Assembly: GCF_022898935.1 (NCBI RefSeq)
Contig: NZ_JALIRP010000003.1
Location: 186,001 to 250,000, forward strand
Direction: 5' to 3'
Source of the DNA: Paenibacillus mangrovi
GTDB taxonomy: Bacteria; Bacillota; Bacilli; Paenibacillales; Paenibacillaceae
Length of the DNA: 64,000 bases
A program made the translations under genes and the position numbers. The notes under the pieces were generated by a model. That model made no database searches and was not told the origin of the DNA. It saw only the letters and a list, made by a program, of their open reading frames with translations. This document shows, piece by piece, positions 32,847 through 42,182 of the stretch. How positions within the stretch are numbered: position 1 is the stretch's first letter; every line of letters starts with the position of its first letter.

Positions 32847-34139
32847 ATGTTAACTATTCAATTTATTCGCGATCATGCGGATCTGGTACAGCAAACGGCG
32901 GTACACAAAAACATCCCTTTTCAGGTGGATATATTACTGGAATGGGATACGAAACGCAGGGAACTGCTCCTGCAAGCGGAAGGAATGAGAGCGCAGCGCA
33001 ACAAGCTCAGCAAGGATGTTGCTCCTCTCATGAAGCAGGGAAATCAAGAAGCAGCCAAGCCTCTGATGGCTCAGGTCAAGCAGCTGAACGAGGAGCTTGC
33101 TGTGCTGGAGACCTCGCTGCACGAAGCGGAGCAGCATGTCTCGGAGCTGCTTCTGCTCGCTCCCAATATCGTGTCGGCAGATACGCCTATTGGCAAGGAT
33201 GACAGCGACAATGTTGAGGTCCGCCGGGTTGGAGAGACACCGGCATTTGAATATGAGCTTCGTGATCATGTAACTCTTGGCGAAATGCATGACATGATCG
33301 ACATTCCAAGAGGTGTGAAGACCGCGGGCACACGCAATTATTATCTCAAGGGAGCCGGTCTCTACCTTCATCTAGCTGTGCAGCGTCTCGCCTTGGATTA
33401 TTTGGCGGCACGCGGGTTCACGCCGATGGACGTGCCCGTAATGGTCCGCCCCGAGGCCTTGAACCGGACGGGCTTCTTCCCTACCGGTCAAGACCAAACA
33501 TTCGAGCTGACCGGAGAAGACAAATGGCTGGTCGGTACATCGGAAGTATCGCTTGTTTCGTATTACAGCGATGAAGTCGTAGACGTAACGGAGCCGATCC
33601 GGCTCGCAGGCATGTCGGCTTGCTACCGGCGTGAAATCGGCTCGGCCGGACGCGATGTCCGCGGACTATACCGCGTCCACCAGTTCGCCAAGGTGGAACA
33701 GGTGGTTCTCTGCCAGAATGATCCTGCTGTATCGGAATCGGTTCTTCAGGAAATTACTGGGCATGCCGAAGGTATTCTGCAGCTGCTTGAGCTTCCATAC
33801 CGGGTCATGGCGGTCTGCACCGGCGACATGTCGCAGAAAACCCATAAGCAGTATGATATCGAGACATGGATGCCGAGCCGCTGCGCGTACGGTGAGACAC
33901 ATTCGTCGTCGAATCTGCTGGATTTTCAGGCCAGGCGTTCGAATATCCGGTACCGGGATGCGGAAGGGAATTTGCAAAACTGCCATACGCTGAATAACAC
34001 TGCCGTCGCATCGCCGCGGATTCTTATTCCGCTGCTGGAGAATCATCAGCAGCCGGATGGCAGCATATATATCCCTCAAGCACTGCGGCCTTACATGGGC
34101 GGCGTAGAGCGGCTGGTACCGCTCCATCGTCCGGTTTAA
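32847..34139 (+). CDS. serS: Seryl-tRNA synthetase, divergent paralogue type
   Basis: 430 residues: an N-terminal coiled-coil arm (about 30-105, RRELLLQAEGMRAQRNKLS) and a class II catalytic domain. Motif 2 reads CYRREIGSAGRDVRGLYRVHQF; the segment GTSEVSL replaces the usual GTAEVPL; motif 3 region reads HTLNNTAVASPRILIPLLEN instead of the common LNGSGLAVGRT. These changes mark a minor SerRS branch that in other bacteria coexists with the housekeeping enzyme and can give resistance to seryl-AMP-like inhibitors. The T-box leader ties expression to uncharged tRNA-Ser. Confidence 0.88.
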   Translation: MLTIQFIRDHADLVQQTAVHKNIPFQVDILLEWDTKRRELLLQAEGMRAQRNKLSKDVAPLMKQGNQEAAKPLMAQVKQLNEELAVLETSLHEAEQHVSELLLLAPNIVSADTPIGKDDSDNVEVRRVGETPAFEYELRDHVTLGEMHDMIDIPRGVKTAGTRNYYLKGAGLYLHLAVQRLALDYLAARGFTPMDVPVMVRPEALNRTGFFPTGQDQTFELTGEDKWLVGTSEVSLVSYYSDEVVDVTEPIRLAGMSACYRREIGSAGRDVRGLYRVHQFAKVEQVVLCQNDPAVSESVLQEITGHAEGILQLLELPYRVMAVCTGDMSQKTHKQYDIETWMPSRCAYGETHSSSNLLDFQARRSNIRYRDAEGNLQNCHTLNNTAVASPRILIPLLENHQQPDGSIYIPQALRPYMGGVERLVPLHRPV

Positions 34140-34281
34140 CCTTTTCACATCACAGTGTAATGAATGATTCGGCGGGAGCACCTCCCGCCTTTATAGTTGC
34201 AGTTGTTATTTTCACAGGAATATACTGGTTGTACATAAGAGTTAGCTTTACGATTTTGAATTTGGCATGGAGGTGATTGGA

Positions 34282-34806
34282 TTGGAAAATCCAGCAAAAG
34301 TTCAAGATTTAGGAAGTGTTTACCTTGCAAGTGCGACGGCAAAATTCAAGGAGCTCAAGCAGTCCGCCGAGAAAGCCATTGCCCAAATCCAGGAGGATGC
34401 CAAATTGAACTGGGCACCGAACGAGGAATCCAACAGCATTGCAATCATCGTCAAGCATATGAGCGGCAACATGATATCACGCTGGACCGATTTCCTTACT
34501 TCGGACGGCGAAAAGCCCGGCCGCGACCGGGATGAGGAATTTGAAGGTGACATCGAATCCAAAGAAGAACTTCTTTCCATATGGAACCGCGGCTGGGACG
34601 TCTTCCTTCAGACGCTTTCGGAGCTGAAAAGCAAGGATTTGCTCCGAACCATTTATATCCGGCAGCAGCCGCACTCGGTAATCGAAGCAATCGAACGCCA
34701 GATGTCACACTATTCCAGCCATGTCGGCCAGATTATCTATGTTGCCAAAATAATTCAAGGCGATGACTGGCAGACGCTAACCATTCCACGGAAAAAGAAA
34801 TCGTAA
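34282..34806 (+). CDS. DinB-like DUF1572 family protein
   Basis: Start chosen as TTG at 34282, five bases after GGAGGTGA; the ATG at 34267 contains part of that site. 174 residues, four-helix bundle. IAIIVKHMSGNMISRWTDFL near residue 55 and RQMSHYSSHVGQIIYVAKII near 145 carry the His residues of the DinB/YfiT metal site. Proteins of this group may be thiol-dependent transferases (bacillithiol S-transferase-like); the substrate is unknown. Confidence 0.83.
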   Translation: MENPAKVQDLGSVYLASATAKFKELKQSAEKAIAQIQEDAKLNWAPNEESNSIAIIVKHMSGNMISRWTDFLTSDGEKPGRDRDEEFEGDIESKEELLSIWNRGWDVFLQTLSELKSKDLLRTIYIRQQPHSVIEAIERQMSHYSSHVGQIIYVAKIIQGDDWQTLTIPRKKKS

Positions 34807-34891
34807 TTAATGATGATAGCAGGAATATGGCTGCCCCCGCCGGTCCCTTACATGCAAGAGGTTATGGCGGGGAGGCCGCTTCTGCTTCTGA

Positions 34892-35107
34892 TTATCTGCT
34901 GCTATTCAGCCCATGTCGTTTCTCCGCCCTCTTCCGGGCCTCAAGCTCTCTCCGCTGATTGATCAGCACCACGCCCAGCATCGCAATGACGACGCTAAAG
35001 CCGACAATGGGTACCATGACAGCCAAATCACCTGAAAATAAAATCATCAGGAAGAAGACTATAAACGCACCGCAGAAAATACCGAGTCCCGCCATGAACT
35101 TTTCCAC
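34892..35107 (-). CDS. Small membrane protein, unknown
   Basis: About 71 residues from a GTG at 35107 (GGGGAG just upstream; start uncertain). Two helices (about 5-25 and 30-50) followed by a highly basic tail NQRRELEARKRAEKRHG. No family recognised. Confidence 0.5.
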   Translation of the reverse strand: MEKFMAGLGIFCGAFIVFFLMILFSGDLAVMVPIVGFSVVIAMLGVVLINQRRELEARKRAEKRHGLNSSR

Positions 35108-35199
35108 TCGCTCCCCGCCCCTTTTCAAATATGATTCCGAAATTACCATAAGCTGTATATTTCACGTTTGTTCCATAAATTCCTTTTGGCGTGGATCAT

Positions 35200-35248
35200 A
35201 AGAAAAACACCTATATCATAACTATTAAGGAAGTTTTTCTTGCGATAT
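35200..35248 (+). repeat. Two-hairpin dispersed repeat, copy E (short)
   Basis: Arms AAGAAAAAC / GTTTTTCTT (35200-35208 / 35233-35241) then GCGATAT, as in hairpin 1 of the family; the inner boxes are shortened. Confidence 0.7.
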
Positions 35249-35334
35249 CATAACCAAGGCAATCTCCCTGTAACCTTTTTCATGGCTGAAGATTATGCTG
35301 TAACAAGGATTATATTGGGCAAGGAGAGAACCGA

Positions 35335-35808
35335 ATGATGAAACGGGATTATTCCTTTATCCATGCCCGGCTGAAGTCGGGAAGATATACGATGAACAAG
35401 CTGGCTTCCGCAGGATTGACGCTGCTGATGCTTATGCTGCTGTCCCGGACGCTGCCAATGCCGGATACGCCTTGGAGTATGCAAAGCGATGGCCTGTCCA
35501 TCTCGCCTGAGATCTGGGTCTACAGCTATGCCATGCTGATTTCCATTGCATCTGACGCGATTTTGGCCGTGCTGCCTCCGCTCAGCCGTCTGAAGCAAGC
35601 CTCCTTGTACGCGGCTGCCGCCTACACGACGTTTTACTGCCTGTTCATCCGGACGCCGGAGTTTGACGGATACCCGGAACTCGCCGCTGCGGCTGGCGTC
35701 TGTACGATTTTGGTCTTTTTCACCGGAAAGCGCATTTTCTCCGATCATTCCTTGTTTACGCCCTTATTCGCACTCGTTGTTCCGCTGATCTGCCTTTTTT
35801 GTTTGTAG
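35335..35808 (+). CDS. Integral membrane protein, unknown
   Basis: 157 residues with four hydrophobic helices (about 25-45, 65-82, 90-108, 125-157). AAGGAG lies 8 bases before ATG. No recognised motif. The gene stands alone between a repeat and the convergent nnr gene. Confidence 0.6.
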   Translation: MMKRDYSFIHARLKSGRYTMNKLASAGLTLLMLMLLSRTLPMPDTPWSMQSDGLSISPEIWVYSYAMLISIASDAILAVLPPLSRLKQASLYAAAAYTTFYCLFIRTPEFDGYPELAAAAGVCTILVFFTGKRIFSDHSLFTPLFALVVPLICLFCL

Positions 35809-35843
35809 TAGGTTATAGACCCAAGTAAGCACTTAACCGATTA

Positions 35844-37478
35844 TTAAAGTGCCTCTATCAAATCCCCAGCGATCAGCGATAACATGTTCCCGCGCCGCGC
35901 TGCTGCAGCATCCCCAGCCAAACCATGCAGATATACCCCATACGCGGCTGCCTGGAGACCAGTGAATCCCTGAGCCAAAAGGCCGGCGATGATGCCTGTC
36001 AATACATCGCCGGAGCCGCCGGTCGCCATGCCAGCATTCCCAGTTATATTCACATAAGCCGATCCATCGGGAGCAGCTATGATCGTCCGTGCTCCTTTGA
36101 GCACCAGCGTAACCTGATGAGCCGCCGCGTACTTCACAGCGGCCCCGATCCGGTCACGCTGTATTTCCTTCGTAGACATGCCGGCCAGACGGGCCATTTC
36201 ACCCGGATGCGGCGTAAGCACCGTATCTGTCTTCCGTGCGTTCCAGGTTGAATAATCCTTACAATCTGCTAGCATATTAAGCGCATCAGCGTCCACCACA
36301 AGCTGACACTCCGTACCCTCCCAGAGGGTACGCAGCCATTCTCCATCTCCATTGAAGCGCCCGAGGCCGGGGCCGATTGCCAGCACATCGCGGCTCCTGG
36401 CAAGCTGAAGCACCGCTCTGGCGGAAGCTACGTCCCAGTCGCCGCCAGCTGCCGGGGCGAGCATAATTTCCGGCGCTGCGCCGGCCATATGCGGCAGCAT
36501 CGGTGCAGGCAGCGCCCAGGTCACGAGGCCGCTGCCCGCGCGCAGCGCCGCGCGGCTGCACAATAGGCCCGCGCCGCTCATGCGCGGGCTTCCGGCCGCC
36601 ACAAGCACGTGTCCATACGTGCCCTTGTGGCCGTCCGGCGAGCGGCGGCGCGCCGTGTCCACGCGCAGCTGCTCGCGCAGCGTGCCTGCGGTCAGCAGGA
36701 AGGCCAGCCCCTCCTGCTGACCGCACAGCTCCGAGGGTATGCCGATGGAGCGGACCACCACCTCCCCAGCGGCTTCCGCGCCGGGGTACTGCGTCAAGCC
36801 TCGCTTCAGGAACGCGAGGCAAACCGTCAGCCGCGCCGCAATGCACGGCTGGCTGACTTCCCCCGTGTCGGCGTTAATCCCACTTGGGATGTCCGCCGAC
36901 ACGATCGTCTTGCCGCTGACATTCGCAGCGGCAATCATGTCCGCGTACACACCGCGCGGGCTCCCGTGCGCGCCCGTCCCCAGCAGGGCATCAACGATGC
37001 CCGTGCATGCGGCATAGTCCACGGCGTCGCGCCCGTGGACAAGCAGGGGGATGCCAAGAGCCGCGGCTGTATCGCGCTGCATAGCGGCATCCCCCTGCAG
37101 CTGCTCCGGCGGCAGGGCATACACTACCGTGACGCCAATCCCCGCCTCTCGCAGGTGACGGGCGGCGACCAAACCATCGCCGCCGTTATTCCCTTTGCCT
37201 GCAAGGATCAGCCAGTGCTCCTTCTCAGGGTGTTCAAGCTCCAAGGCTGCGTCACCCCTGATCAGTCCTTGAAATTCCTTTTCCGGACCGATGCCTTCAT
37301 TACCTCCATGTCCATTCCAAGTTTCCTGTGCTGTACTATGCCGTCTGTGGCACAGCCGAATGATTTCCTCCGCTATGGCCCTTCCCGCATTCTCCATCAG
37401 CGCTATCGAGGGAATCCCGATGTCTTCAATGGTACGCCGATCCAGCTCTCGCATCTGGGCTGAGGTTACAATATACAT
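35844..37478 (-). CDS. nnrD: Bifunctional NAD(P)H-hydrate epimerase/dehydratase
   Basis: 544 residues. N-terminal epimerase domain (about 1-235): MREDLRR-like start MRELDRRT, ALMENAGRAIA, LAGKGNNGGDGLVAARHL, DALLGTG, ADIPSGINADTG. C-terminal dehydratase domain (about 265-544): HKGTYGHVLVAAGS, AIGPGLGR, VDADALNML, LTPHPGEMARL, GNAGMATGGSGDVLTGII. Repairs hydrated NADH/NADPH (the dehydratase uses ADP). An insertion of about 35 residues separates the two epimerase motifs near residue 45-85. The middle part is markedly GC-rich compared with neighbours. GGGAGGT precedes the ATG. Confidence 0.93.
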   Translation of the reverse strand: MYIVTSAQMRELDRRTIEDIGIPSIALMENAGRAIAEEIIRLCHRRHSTAQETWNGHGGNEGIGPEKEFQGLIRGDAALELEHPEKEHWLILAGKGNNGGDGLVAARHLREAGIGVTVVYALPPEQLQGDAAMQRDTAAALGIPLLVHGRDAVDYAACTGIVDALLGTGAHGSPRGVYADMIAAANVSGKTIVSADIPSGINADTGEVSQPCIAARLTVCLAFLKRGLTQYPGAEAAGEVVVRSIGIPSELCGQQEGLAFLLTAGTLREQLRVDTARRRSPDGHKGTYGHVLVAAGSPRMSGAGLLCSRAALRAGSGLVTWALPAPMLPHMAGAAPEIMLAPAAGGDWDVASARAVLQLARSRDVLAIGPGLGRFNGDGEWLRTLWEGTECQLVVDADALNMLADCKDYSTWNARKTDTVLTPHPGEMARLAGMSTKEIQRDRIGAAVKYAAAHQVTLVLKGARTIIAAPDGSAYVNITGNAGMATGGSGDVLTGIIAGLLAQGFTGLQAAAYGVYLHGLAGDAAAARRGNMLSLIAGDLIEAL

Positions 37479-37602
37479 TACACTTTACCTCCCTTTGCTG
37501 ACCAAAATTTCGATTTCAGATAAACGTGGACCCGTCGATGGCAAGCTAACAGATTTCGTAACCGCTTCACAACGGCCTTTTGAAGTTTTCCATTTTCTAT
37601 GT

Positions 37603-37644
37603 AAAAGGCAGCGCCGCATATCCAACCGGATCGCCCGCTGCCTT
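37603..37644 (-). terminator. Terminator of the SDR gene
   Basis: On the - strand AAGGCAGCG / CGCTGCCTT with TTTT following. The surrounding 37480-37718 shows no credible gene. Confidence 0.75.
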
Positions 37645-37718
37645 GTTTCCTTTGCCTTTACGCGCCTTTCAAAAACCGTTCTTCCGTATTTCATTTTCGA
37701 ATTTACGCTAGGCAGATC

Positions 37719-38372
37719 CTAATACGCCGCCGTAAATCGAGAAGCGACGAAATACGGATCTTCCATCTCATCAATCAGCGCCGCAGCCAAATCGCCCGTC
37801 GTAATTCGGCTGCTGCCGAGTTCATCTGTAATTAAACGGTCGATGCCGATTCTAAAATTGCCGCTCCGCTGCCCGTCTTCCAGCACAGCTGCCGGACTGA
37901 GATAAGTCCAGTCGAGCTCAGACTCGTTGTAAATTTCAAAGGCATCGGCATGCGCCTTGGCCAGCGGATAGACTTCCGCCGGAAAAGATGGCGTATCCAT
38001 GAGCCGAACGCCTTCATCCGTAATCAGGCTGCCTGCGCCGCCAATAACCAACAGGCGTTTCGCACCGGAGCGGCGCACGCCTTCGACCAAGGAGCGGGCA
38101 GCTTCCAGTAGCTCCGCTTCCGAGCCGAACTTCGGACCGTAAGCGCTAATAACCGCTTCGCGTCCTTTCGTATGCTCTTCTACCGAAGCCGGATCCAGAA
38201 TATCGCCCTGTACCACATGTAGGCGTTCATGCTTGTCGGTTAGCCGGGATACGTCGCGTACCACAGCCGTCACTTCATGCTCACGGCTGAGCGCTTCCTT
38301 CAGCAAAGCTCGTCCGATCGTGCCAGTTGCGCCAAATATCGTTATATTCATCGGGTGAATGGTTTCTGTCAT
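37719..38372 (-). CDS. NAD(P)H-binding protein, atypical SDR (YwnB-like)
   Basis: 217 residues. N-terminal nucleotide-binding MNITIFGATGTIGRALL, then VSRLTDKHERLHVVQGDILD, KRLLVIGGAGSL and the C-terminal DLAAALIDEMEDP, the layout of NmrA/YwnB-like atypical short-chain dehydrogenases that lack the usual YxxxK pair. Flavin- or NAD(P)-linked redox sensing is possible. GAGGAG precedes the ATG at 38372. Confidence 0.85.
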   Translation of the reverse strand: MTETIHPMNITIFGATGTIGRALLKEALSREHEVTAVVRDVSRLTDKHERLHVVQGDILDPASVEEHTKGREAVISAYGPKFGSEAELLEAARSLVEGVRRSGAKRLLVIGGAGSLITDEGVRLMDTPSFPAEVYPLAKAHADAFEIYNESELDWTYLSPAAVLEDGQRSGNFRIGIDRLITDELGSSRITTGDLAAALIDEMEDPYFVASRFTAAY

Positions 38373-38633
38373 GAATAATCTCCTCTATATGATTTTGCTG
38401 TCTGTTATGAATCACTTCAGTGTAACACTTTTATATTACCCTCAAATGGCTATTCATGCCCGAAAATCTTCACGATTTATCCATTTGGGTTACTTTTTCA
38501 AAAACATAAGATACAATAAACCATATGCCCAGTAGAAAATATAAGCTGAAATAAATCAGGCACATGGAAATATTGAAATCCGGAGCCTGTTATGCAATAG
38601 TGAAAACAAAAGCGATGAAGGAGGGATTCGGCA

Positions 38634-39503
38634 TTGTACCTTGCAGCGTGGATGAGTGCAATTGATATATCCGATACGCAGTCCAAGATTATAGTGATAG
38701 GACTTGCGGTTATCCTTTTCCTATGGCTGTACATCCGTACCGCCCGTTCCTTCAGAAGCATGGCGACTGCCCGGCTTGAGCGTCTCCACCAATCGCTGGG
38801 ACTCTATTCATGTGCGGCGGGATTGCTGGACAGCGAAACAGCTTTGGATTTATCGCCTGACCATGAACCGGAGCCCGAATCCTTGATTCTGCTCCTGCAG
38901 CAGTGCAAAGCGGCTCCCCTGATCACAACGGATGTACTGGAAGCCATTGATGCATACATCAAAGAACGGGATGCTTCGCGCCATCTTCAGCTGCAAAAAG
39001 CGCTGGACCGGGAGATCAGCCGGCGGATCCGCGAGCAGTCTTCCATAATACGATCATTGGACAACCCCGGATGGGGCACTGGCTTCTGGAAGCTGATCCG
39101 TCCCGCAGTTCCTTTCGCAGCCTTGATGCTGATTCTGTACTGGAGCCTGCAGCTGTACCAAGAATTCCAAACGCAGAACATCCCGGCTTTATCCTGGACA
39201 AGCGCTGAGCTGTGGATGAGGTTTGTATCATGCCTTGCAGCAGTGATCTCCTTCTACTTCGCCGTCATGACGCCTAGAGAAGACCCCCCAAGAGCTTCAT
39301 ATAGCATCTTAGCCCTACTCATGAGCGCTGTCGCACTTGCACATTTCGCCAGCCTAACCGCCGCACCTTACATATTAGCTGTACAGCTCATTCTTTTCGT
39401 GAGCGGGTTCGCCATAAACCCGAAGCGTTCTAGACGTGACCGGCCTTATGCGGGCTCTGCCGAATTGCTAGACGACTCAGAAGAAGAACGAGTACAGTCA
39501 TAA
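38634..39503 (+). CDS. Membrane-anchored protein, unknown
   Basis: Starts at TTG 38634, nine bases after GAAGGAGGG. 289 residues: an N-terminal helix (about 16-35), a cytoplasmic helical region (40-160) with charged DREISRRIREQSSII, and three C-terminal helices (about 165-265), ending in a Lys/Arg-rich tail. No family recognised. Terminator follows at 39511. Confidence 0.6.
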   Translation: MYLAAWMSAIDISDTQSKIIVIGLAVILFLWLYIRTARSFRSMATARLERLHQSLGLYSCAAGLLDSETALDLSPDHEPEPESLILLLQQCKAAPLITTDVLEAIDAYIKERDASRHLQLQKALDREISRRIREQSSIIRSLDNPGWGTGFWKLIRPAVPFAALMLILYWSLQLYQEFQTQNIPALSWTSAELWMRFVSCLAAVISFYFAVMTPREDPPRASYSILALLMSAVALAHFASLTAAPYILAVQLILFVSGFAINPKRSRRDRPYAGSAELLDDSEEERVQS

Positions 39504-39504
39504 A

Positions 39505-39561
39505 AACAACCCGTTAATGGTTACCCTGCACAGGGTATTCCATCAACGGGTTTATTTTTAC
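39505..39561. terminator. Bidirectional terminator
   Basis: CCCGTTAATGG / CCATCAACGGG (one mismatch) with AAAAACAA before and TTTATTTTT after, between convergent genes. Confidence 0.85.
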
Positions 39562-39586
39562 GTCTCATTGGCCCCGGTTTGCCGAT

Positions 39587-40642
39587 TTAATGTTTACACT
39601 TGGCGACAGGAAGAATACAGACCGGCTTCGGTACCTCAAGAACATGACCCGTAGGAGTCAGCCGACCGTTTTCCTTGTCGATTTTAAAGGAAACGATGGT
39701 ATTGCTGTTCTGATTCGCCGCGAGCACATAACCGCCTTTAAAAATAGCGAAATTCCGCGGCGTTTGTCCGTTGGTAGATACCCACTCCACCGAAGTCAGC
39801 AAGCCTGTGGACGGATCGATGTGATACAGCCCGATACTGTTTTCGCTGCGGTTAGAGGCATACAGGAAACGTCCGCATGGCGTGACATGAATGTCCGCGC
39901 TAGCACTCCCCCGGGCAGCACCCTCCGGAAGAGCCGAGAGCGTCTGCAATATTTTCAAATCCCCTGCCTGCGAATCGAAGGCATATACGTTTACCGTATC
40001 GTCCAGCTCGTTGATCCCGTAAGCCCATTGGCCGGACGGATGGAAATCGAAATGCCGTGGGCCCGCTCCCGGAGCCGTCTTCGCGGCATGATGCGATACC
40101 AGCTTGCCATCTTCAAGACGGTAAAAAACAATCTGATCCAGTCCGAGATCGCATACAAGCACGTATTTCCCTTCCGGATCGTGGAACACGGAATGCGGAT
40201 GCGGCCCTTCCTGGCGCTCCTGATTGATGCTGCTGCCGGTGTGCTGAATCAGACTGCTCATCTCCAGCTCTCCCTTAGCTCCGATGCGGTAAGCATTGAC
40301 ATGTCCGCTTGTGTAATTAGCCACCAGCACATGGCTGCCGTCCTGGGTCAACGAGATATAGCAAGGAGCCGCGCCTTTCGTCGGCTTGTGGTCAAGCAAA
40401 TGCAATTCGCCTGTTTCCGCATCGACGGAATAAGCGTATACTGCCCCTTCGTCGGTTTCGCTGACCGCATACAAACGGTCCTTAGCTTCGTTCATGGTCA
40501 GAAACGACGAATTGGCAATACCGTCTGTTCCATTCACGATTTCCATACGTCCGTTATGTAAATCCAGAGAACACAGGAATATCCCCTGTTCATCCGCCCC
40601 GGTGTATGTACCGGTATAAAACAAGCTTGTGCTGTTACTCAT
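39587..40642 (-). CDS. Lactonase family beta-propeller (6-phosphogluconolactonase-like)
   Basis: 351 residues of seven-bladed propeller repeats: YTGTYTGADEQGI start, APCYISLTQDGSHVLVANY, GPHPHSVFHDPEGKYVLVCDLG, GPRHFDFHPSGQWAYGINE, CGRFLYASNRSENSI. This is the YkgB/Pgl cycloisomerase-2 family, with conserved HPHS and GPRH histidines at the presumed active site. Hydrolysis of 6-phosphogluconolactone in the pentose phosphate pathway is likely. AAAGGAG lies ten bases before the ATG. Confidence 0.9.
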   Translation of the reverse strand: MSNSTSLFYTGTYTGADEQGIFLCSLDLHNGRMEIVNGTDGIANSSFLTMNEAKDRLYAVSETDEGAVYAYSVDAETGELHLLDHKPTKGAAPCYISLTQDGSHVLVANYTSGHVNAYRIGAKGELEMSSLIQHTGSSINQERQEGPHPHSVFHDPEGKYVLVCDLGLDQIVFYRLEDGKLVSHHAAKTAPGAGPRHFDFHPSGQWAYGINELDDTVNVYAFDSQAGDLKILQTLSALPEGAARGSASADIHVTPCGRFLYASNRSENSIGLYHIDPSTGLLTSVEWVSTNGQTPRNFAIFKGGYVLAANQNSNTIVSFKIDKENGRLTPTGHVLEVPKPVCILPVAKCKH

Positions 40643-40898
40643 ATGAAATCCACTCCTTTGTCATCTTTTGAATCGTCTGAAATCAATAACTTTCCGTTAT
40701 TCCTACAATAAGGGTTTAGAGGTCCCACGGCAATGTTAACTTGCTTATGCTAAGGATGAGCCCGCTGCGTATCTCTGTTTATATTACCCAGTAACAGTTT
40801 TAGCCAAGCCCCTTATAAAATTAAGTTACACGGTCCGTCATACTCCTTGGTTCGCCACAATATGGTTAACTGAAACCATTTGAAGGAGGAGTCGGCGT

Positions 40899-41264
40899 TT
40901 GGGAATCAAGCTCATCAAAATCGCCTCTGTGTACCTCGTTATCGGGATTCTTTTCGGCATGTTCATGTCCATGACACACAAATTCGGTTATGCTTCCGTG
41001 CATGCACACATCAATCTGCTCGGCTGGGCGTCTCTGGCGTTGACAGGCATCATTTATTACCTGTTTCCGAATGCGGGCGAAAATACGCTTGCGAAGGTCC
41101 ATTTCTGGCTGCATAATATCGGCCTTCCTGTCATGATGATCGGGCTCATCCTGTATGTGAATGAGGTAGCCCATATGGAACCTGTGATCGCAACCGGCGG
41201 CGTTCTGGTCACACTCGGCATCATCACTTTCATGATCAACGTTCTGAAAAATGTAACGCGTTAA
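40899..41264 (+). CDS. Small heme-copper-oxidase-like membrane protein
   Basis: Starts at TTG 40899, about eight bases after AAGGAGGA. 121 residues, four helices. HAHINLLGWASLALTGIIYY resembles the helix with heme-ligand His of cbb3-type CcoN or NorB, and a further H-x-W-x-H occurs in HFWLHNIGLP. Too short for a catalytic oxidase subunit; similar four-helix proteins in Bacillales are labelled cytochrome-c-oxidase-like. Possibly a heme-binding accessory protein. The 40643-40898 stretch upstream shows no gene. Confidence 0.7.
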   Translation: MGIKLIKIASVYLVIGILFGMFMSMTHKFGYASVHAHINLLGWASLALTGIIYYLFPNAGENTLAKVHFWLHNIGLPVMMIGLILYVNEVAHMEPVIATGGVLVTLGIITFMINVLKNVTR

Positions 41265-41465
41265 TTTCACAGCATGCAAAGAGACCAAAGCCCTGTGCAA
41301 GCAGGGCTTATCTACTAAATATGCCCTAAAGGCATTAATTTCCTTTATGTGTCTTACCTCAGACCTTATAATTAAGAACAATGATACACCGCATACAAGA
41401 ACACTGATTGGTTAACGATTAACAGTATAGATTAGAGATATACATATGGACAGGAGGAGATCGGA

Positions 41466-42047
41466 GTGAAATCAGTAGCTGTATTTTGTGGATCCAGTAA
41501 AGGAGCGTCCGACGTTTATGTGGAAGGCGCGAAGAAATTAGGAGCAGAACTGGCCCTGCGCGGAATTACGCTCGTGTATGGAGGATCCAGCATCGGCGTG
41601 ATGGGCGCGGTGGCGGATGCCGTTTTGGCGGAAGGTGGACAAGTCATCGGGGTCATGCCCGACTTTCTGGACAAAAAGGAGATCTCCCATAAGCGCTTAA
41701 CCGAGCTGATTATTGTGGATACCATGCATGAACGGAAGGCCAAAATGGCCGAGCTGTCCGAAGGCTTTATGGTTCTTCCTGGCGGCCCTGGCACGATGGA
41801 GGAGTTTTTTGAAATATACACCTGGGCTCAGCTCGGACTTCACCACAAGCCGCTGGGACTTCTGAACATCAATAACTACTATGATCCGCTGCTGGCATTT
41901 TTTCAGCATATGGCAGACCAGCAATTTGTAAATGAAAAATATCTTTCGATGGCTATGGTGGATACCGATCCGGCAGGGCTGCTCGATCAATTCAATACCT
42001 ATGAGCCGCCGGCCGTGAAGACGTTTCTTAAACCGGATCAGACTTAA
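41466..42047 (+). CDS. LOG family protein (TIGR00730)
   Basis: Starts at GTG 41466 after GGAGGAGATCGGA. 193 residues, Rossmann-like. MKSVAVFCGSSKGA and the signature PGGPGTMEEFFE (PGGxGTxxE) identify LOG/lysine-decarboxylase-like enzymes, which are nucleoside 5'-monophosphate phosphoribohydrolases. It probably releases a base from a modified or damaged AMP. Terminator at 42066. Confidence 0.92.
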   Translation: MKSVAVFCGSSKGASDVYVEGAKKLGAELALRGITLVYGGSSIGVMGAVADAVLAEGGQVIGVMPDFLDKKEISHKRLTELIIVDTMHERKAKMAELSEGFMVLPGGPGTMEEFFEIYTWAQLGLHHKPLGLLNINNYYDPLLAFFQHMADQQFVNEKYLSMAMVDTDPAGLLDQFNTYEPPAVKTFLKPDQT

Positions 42048-42065
42048 AAGAAACTGGCGCAGCAA

Positions 42066-42109
42066 AAAACAGACCAGGAGAAGCCTTCAACGCTCTCTTG
42101 GTCTGTTTT
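42066..42109 (+). terminator. Intrinsic terminator after LOG gene
   Basis: AAAACAGACCA / TGGTCTGTTTT perfect 11-bp stem. Confidence 0.9.
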
Positions 42110-42182
42110 GCCTCTGTTCATTTATTTGTGAAAAAAGCAGCCCCTTCATCTGGAACTGCTTACCATGATGTGATATTCGGTT

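Noticed and set aside
37485-37694. 69-codon frame on the - strand after nnrD
   Set aside because: Overlaps the SDR-gene terminator at 37603-37644 and has no supporting start signal.
39590-40561. A 323-codon open frame on the + strand opposite the lactonase gene
   Set aside because: The - strand product has propeller motifs throughout; the antisense frame is rich in rare residues and lacks a start site.
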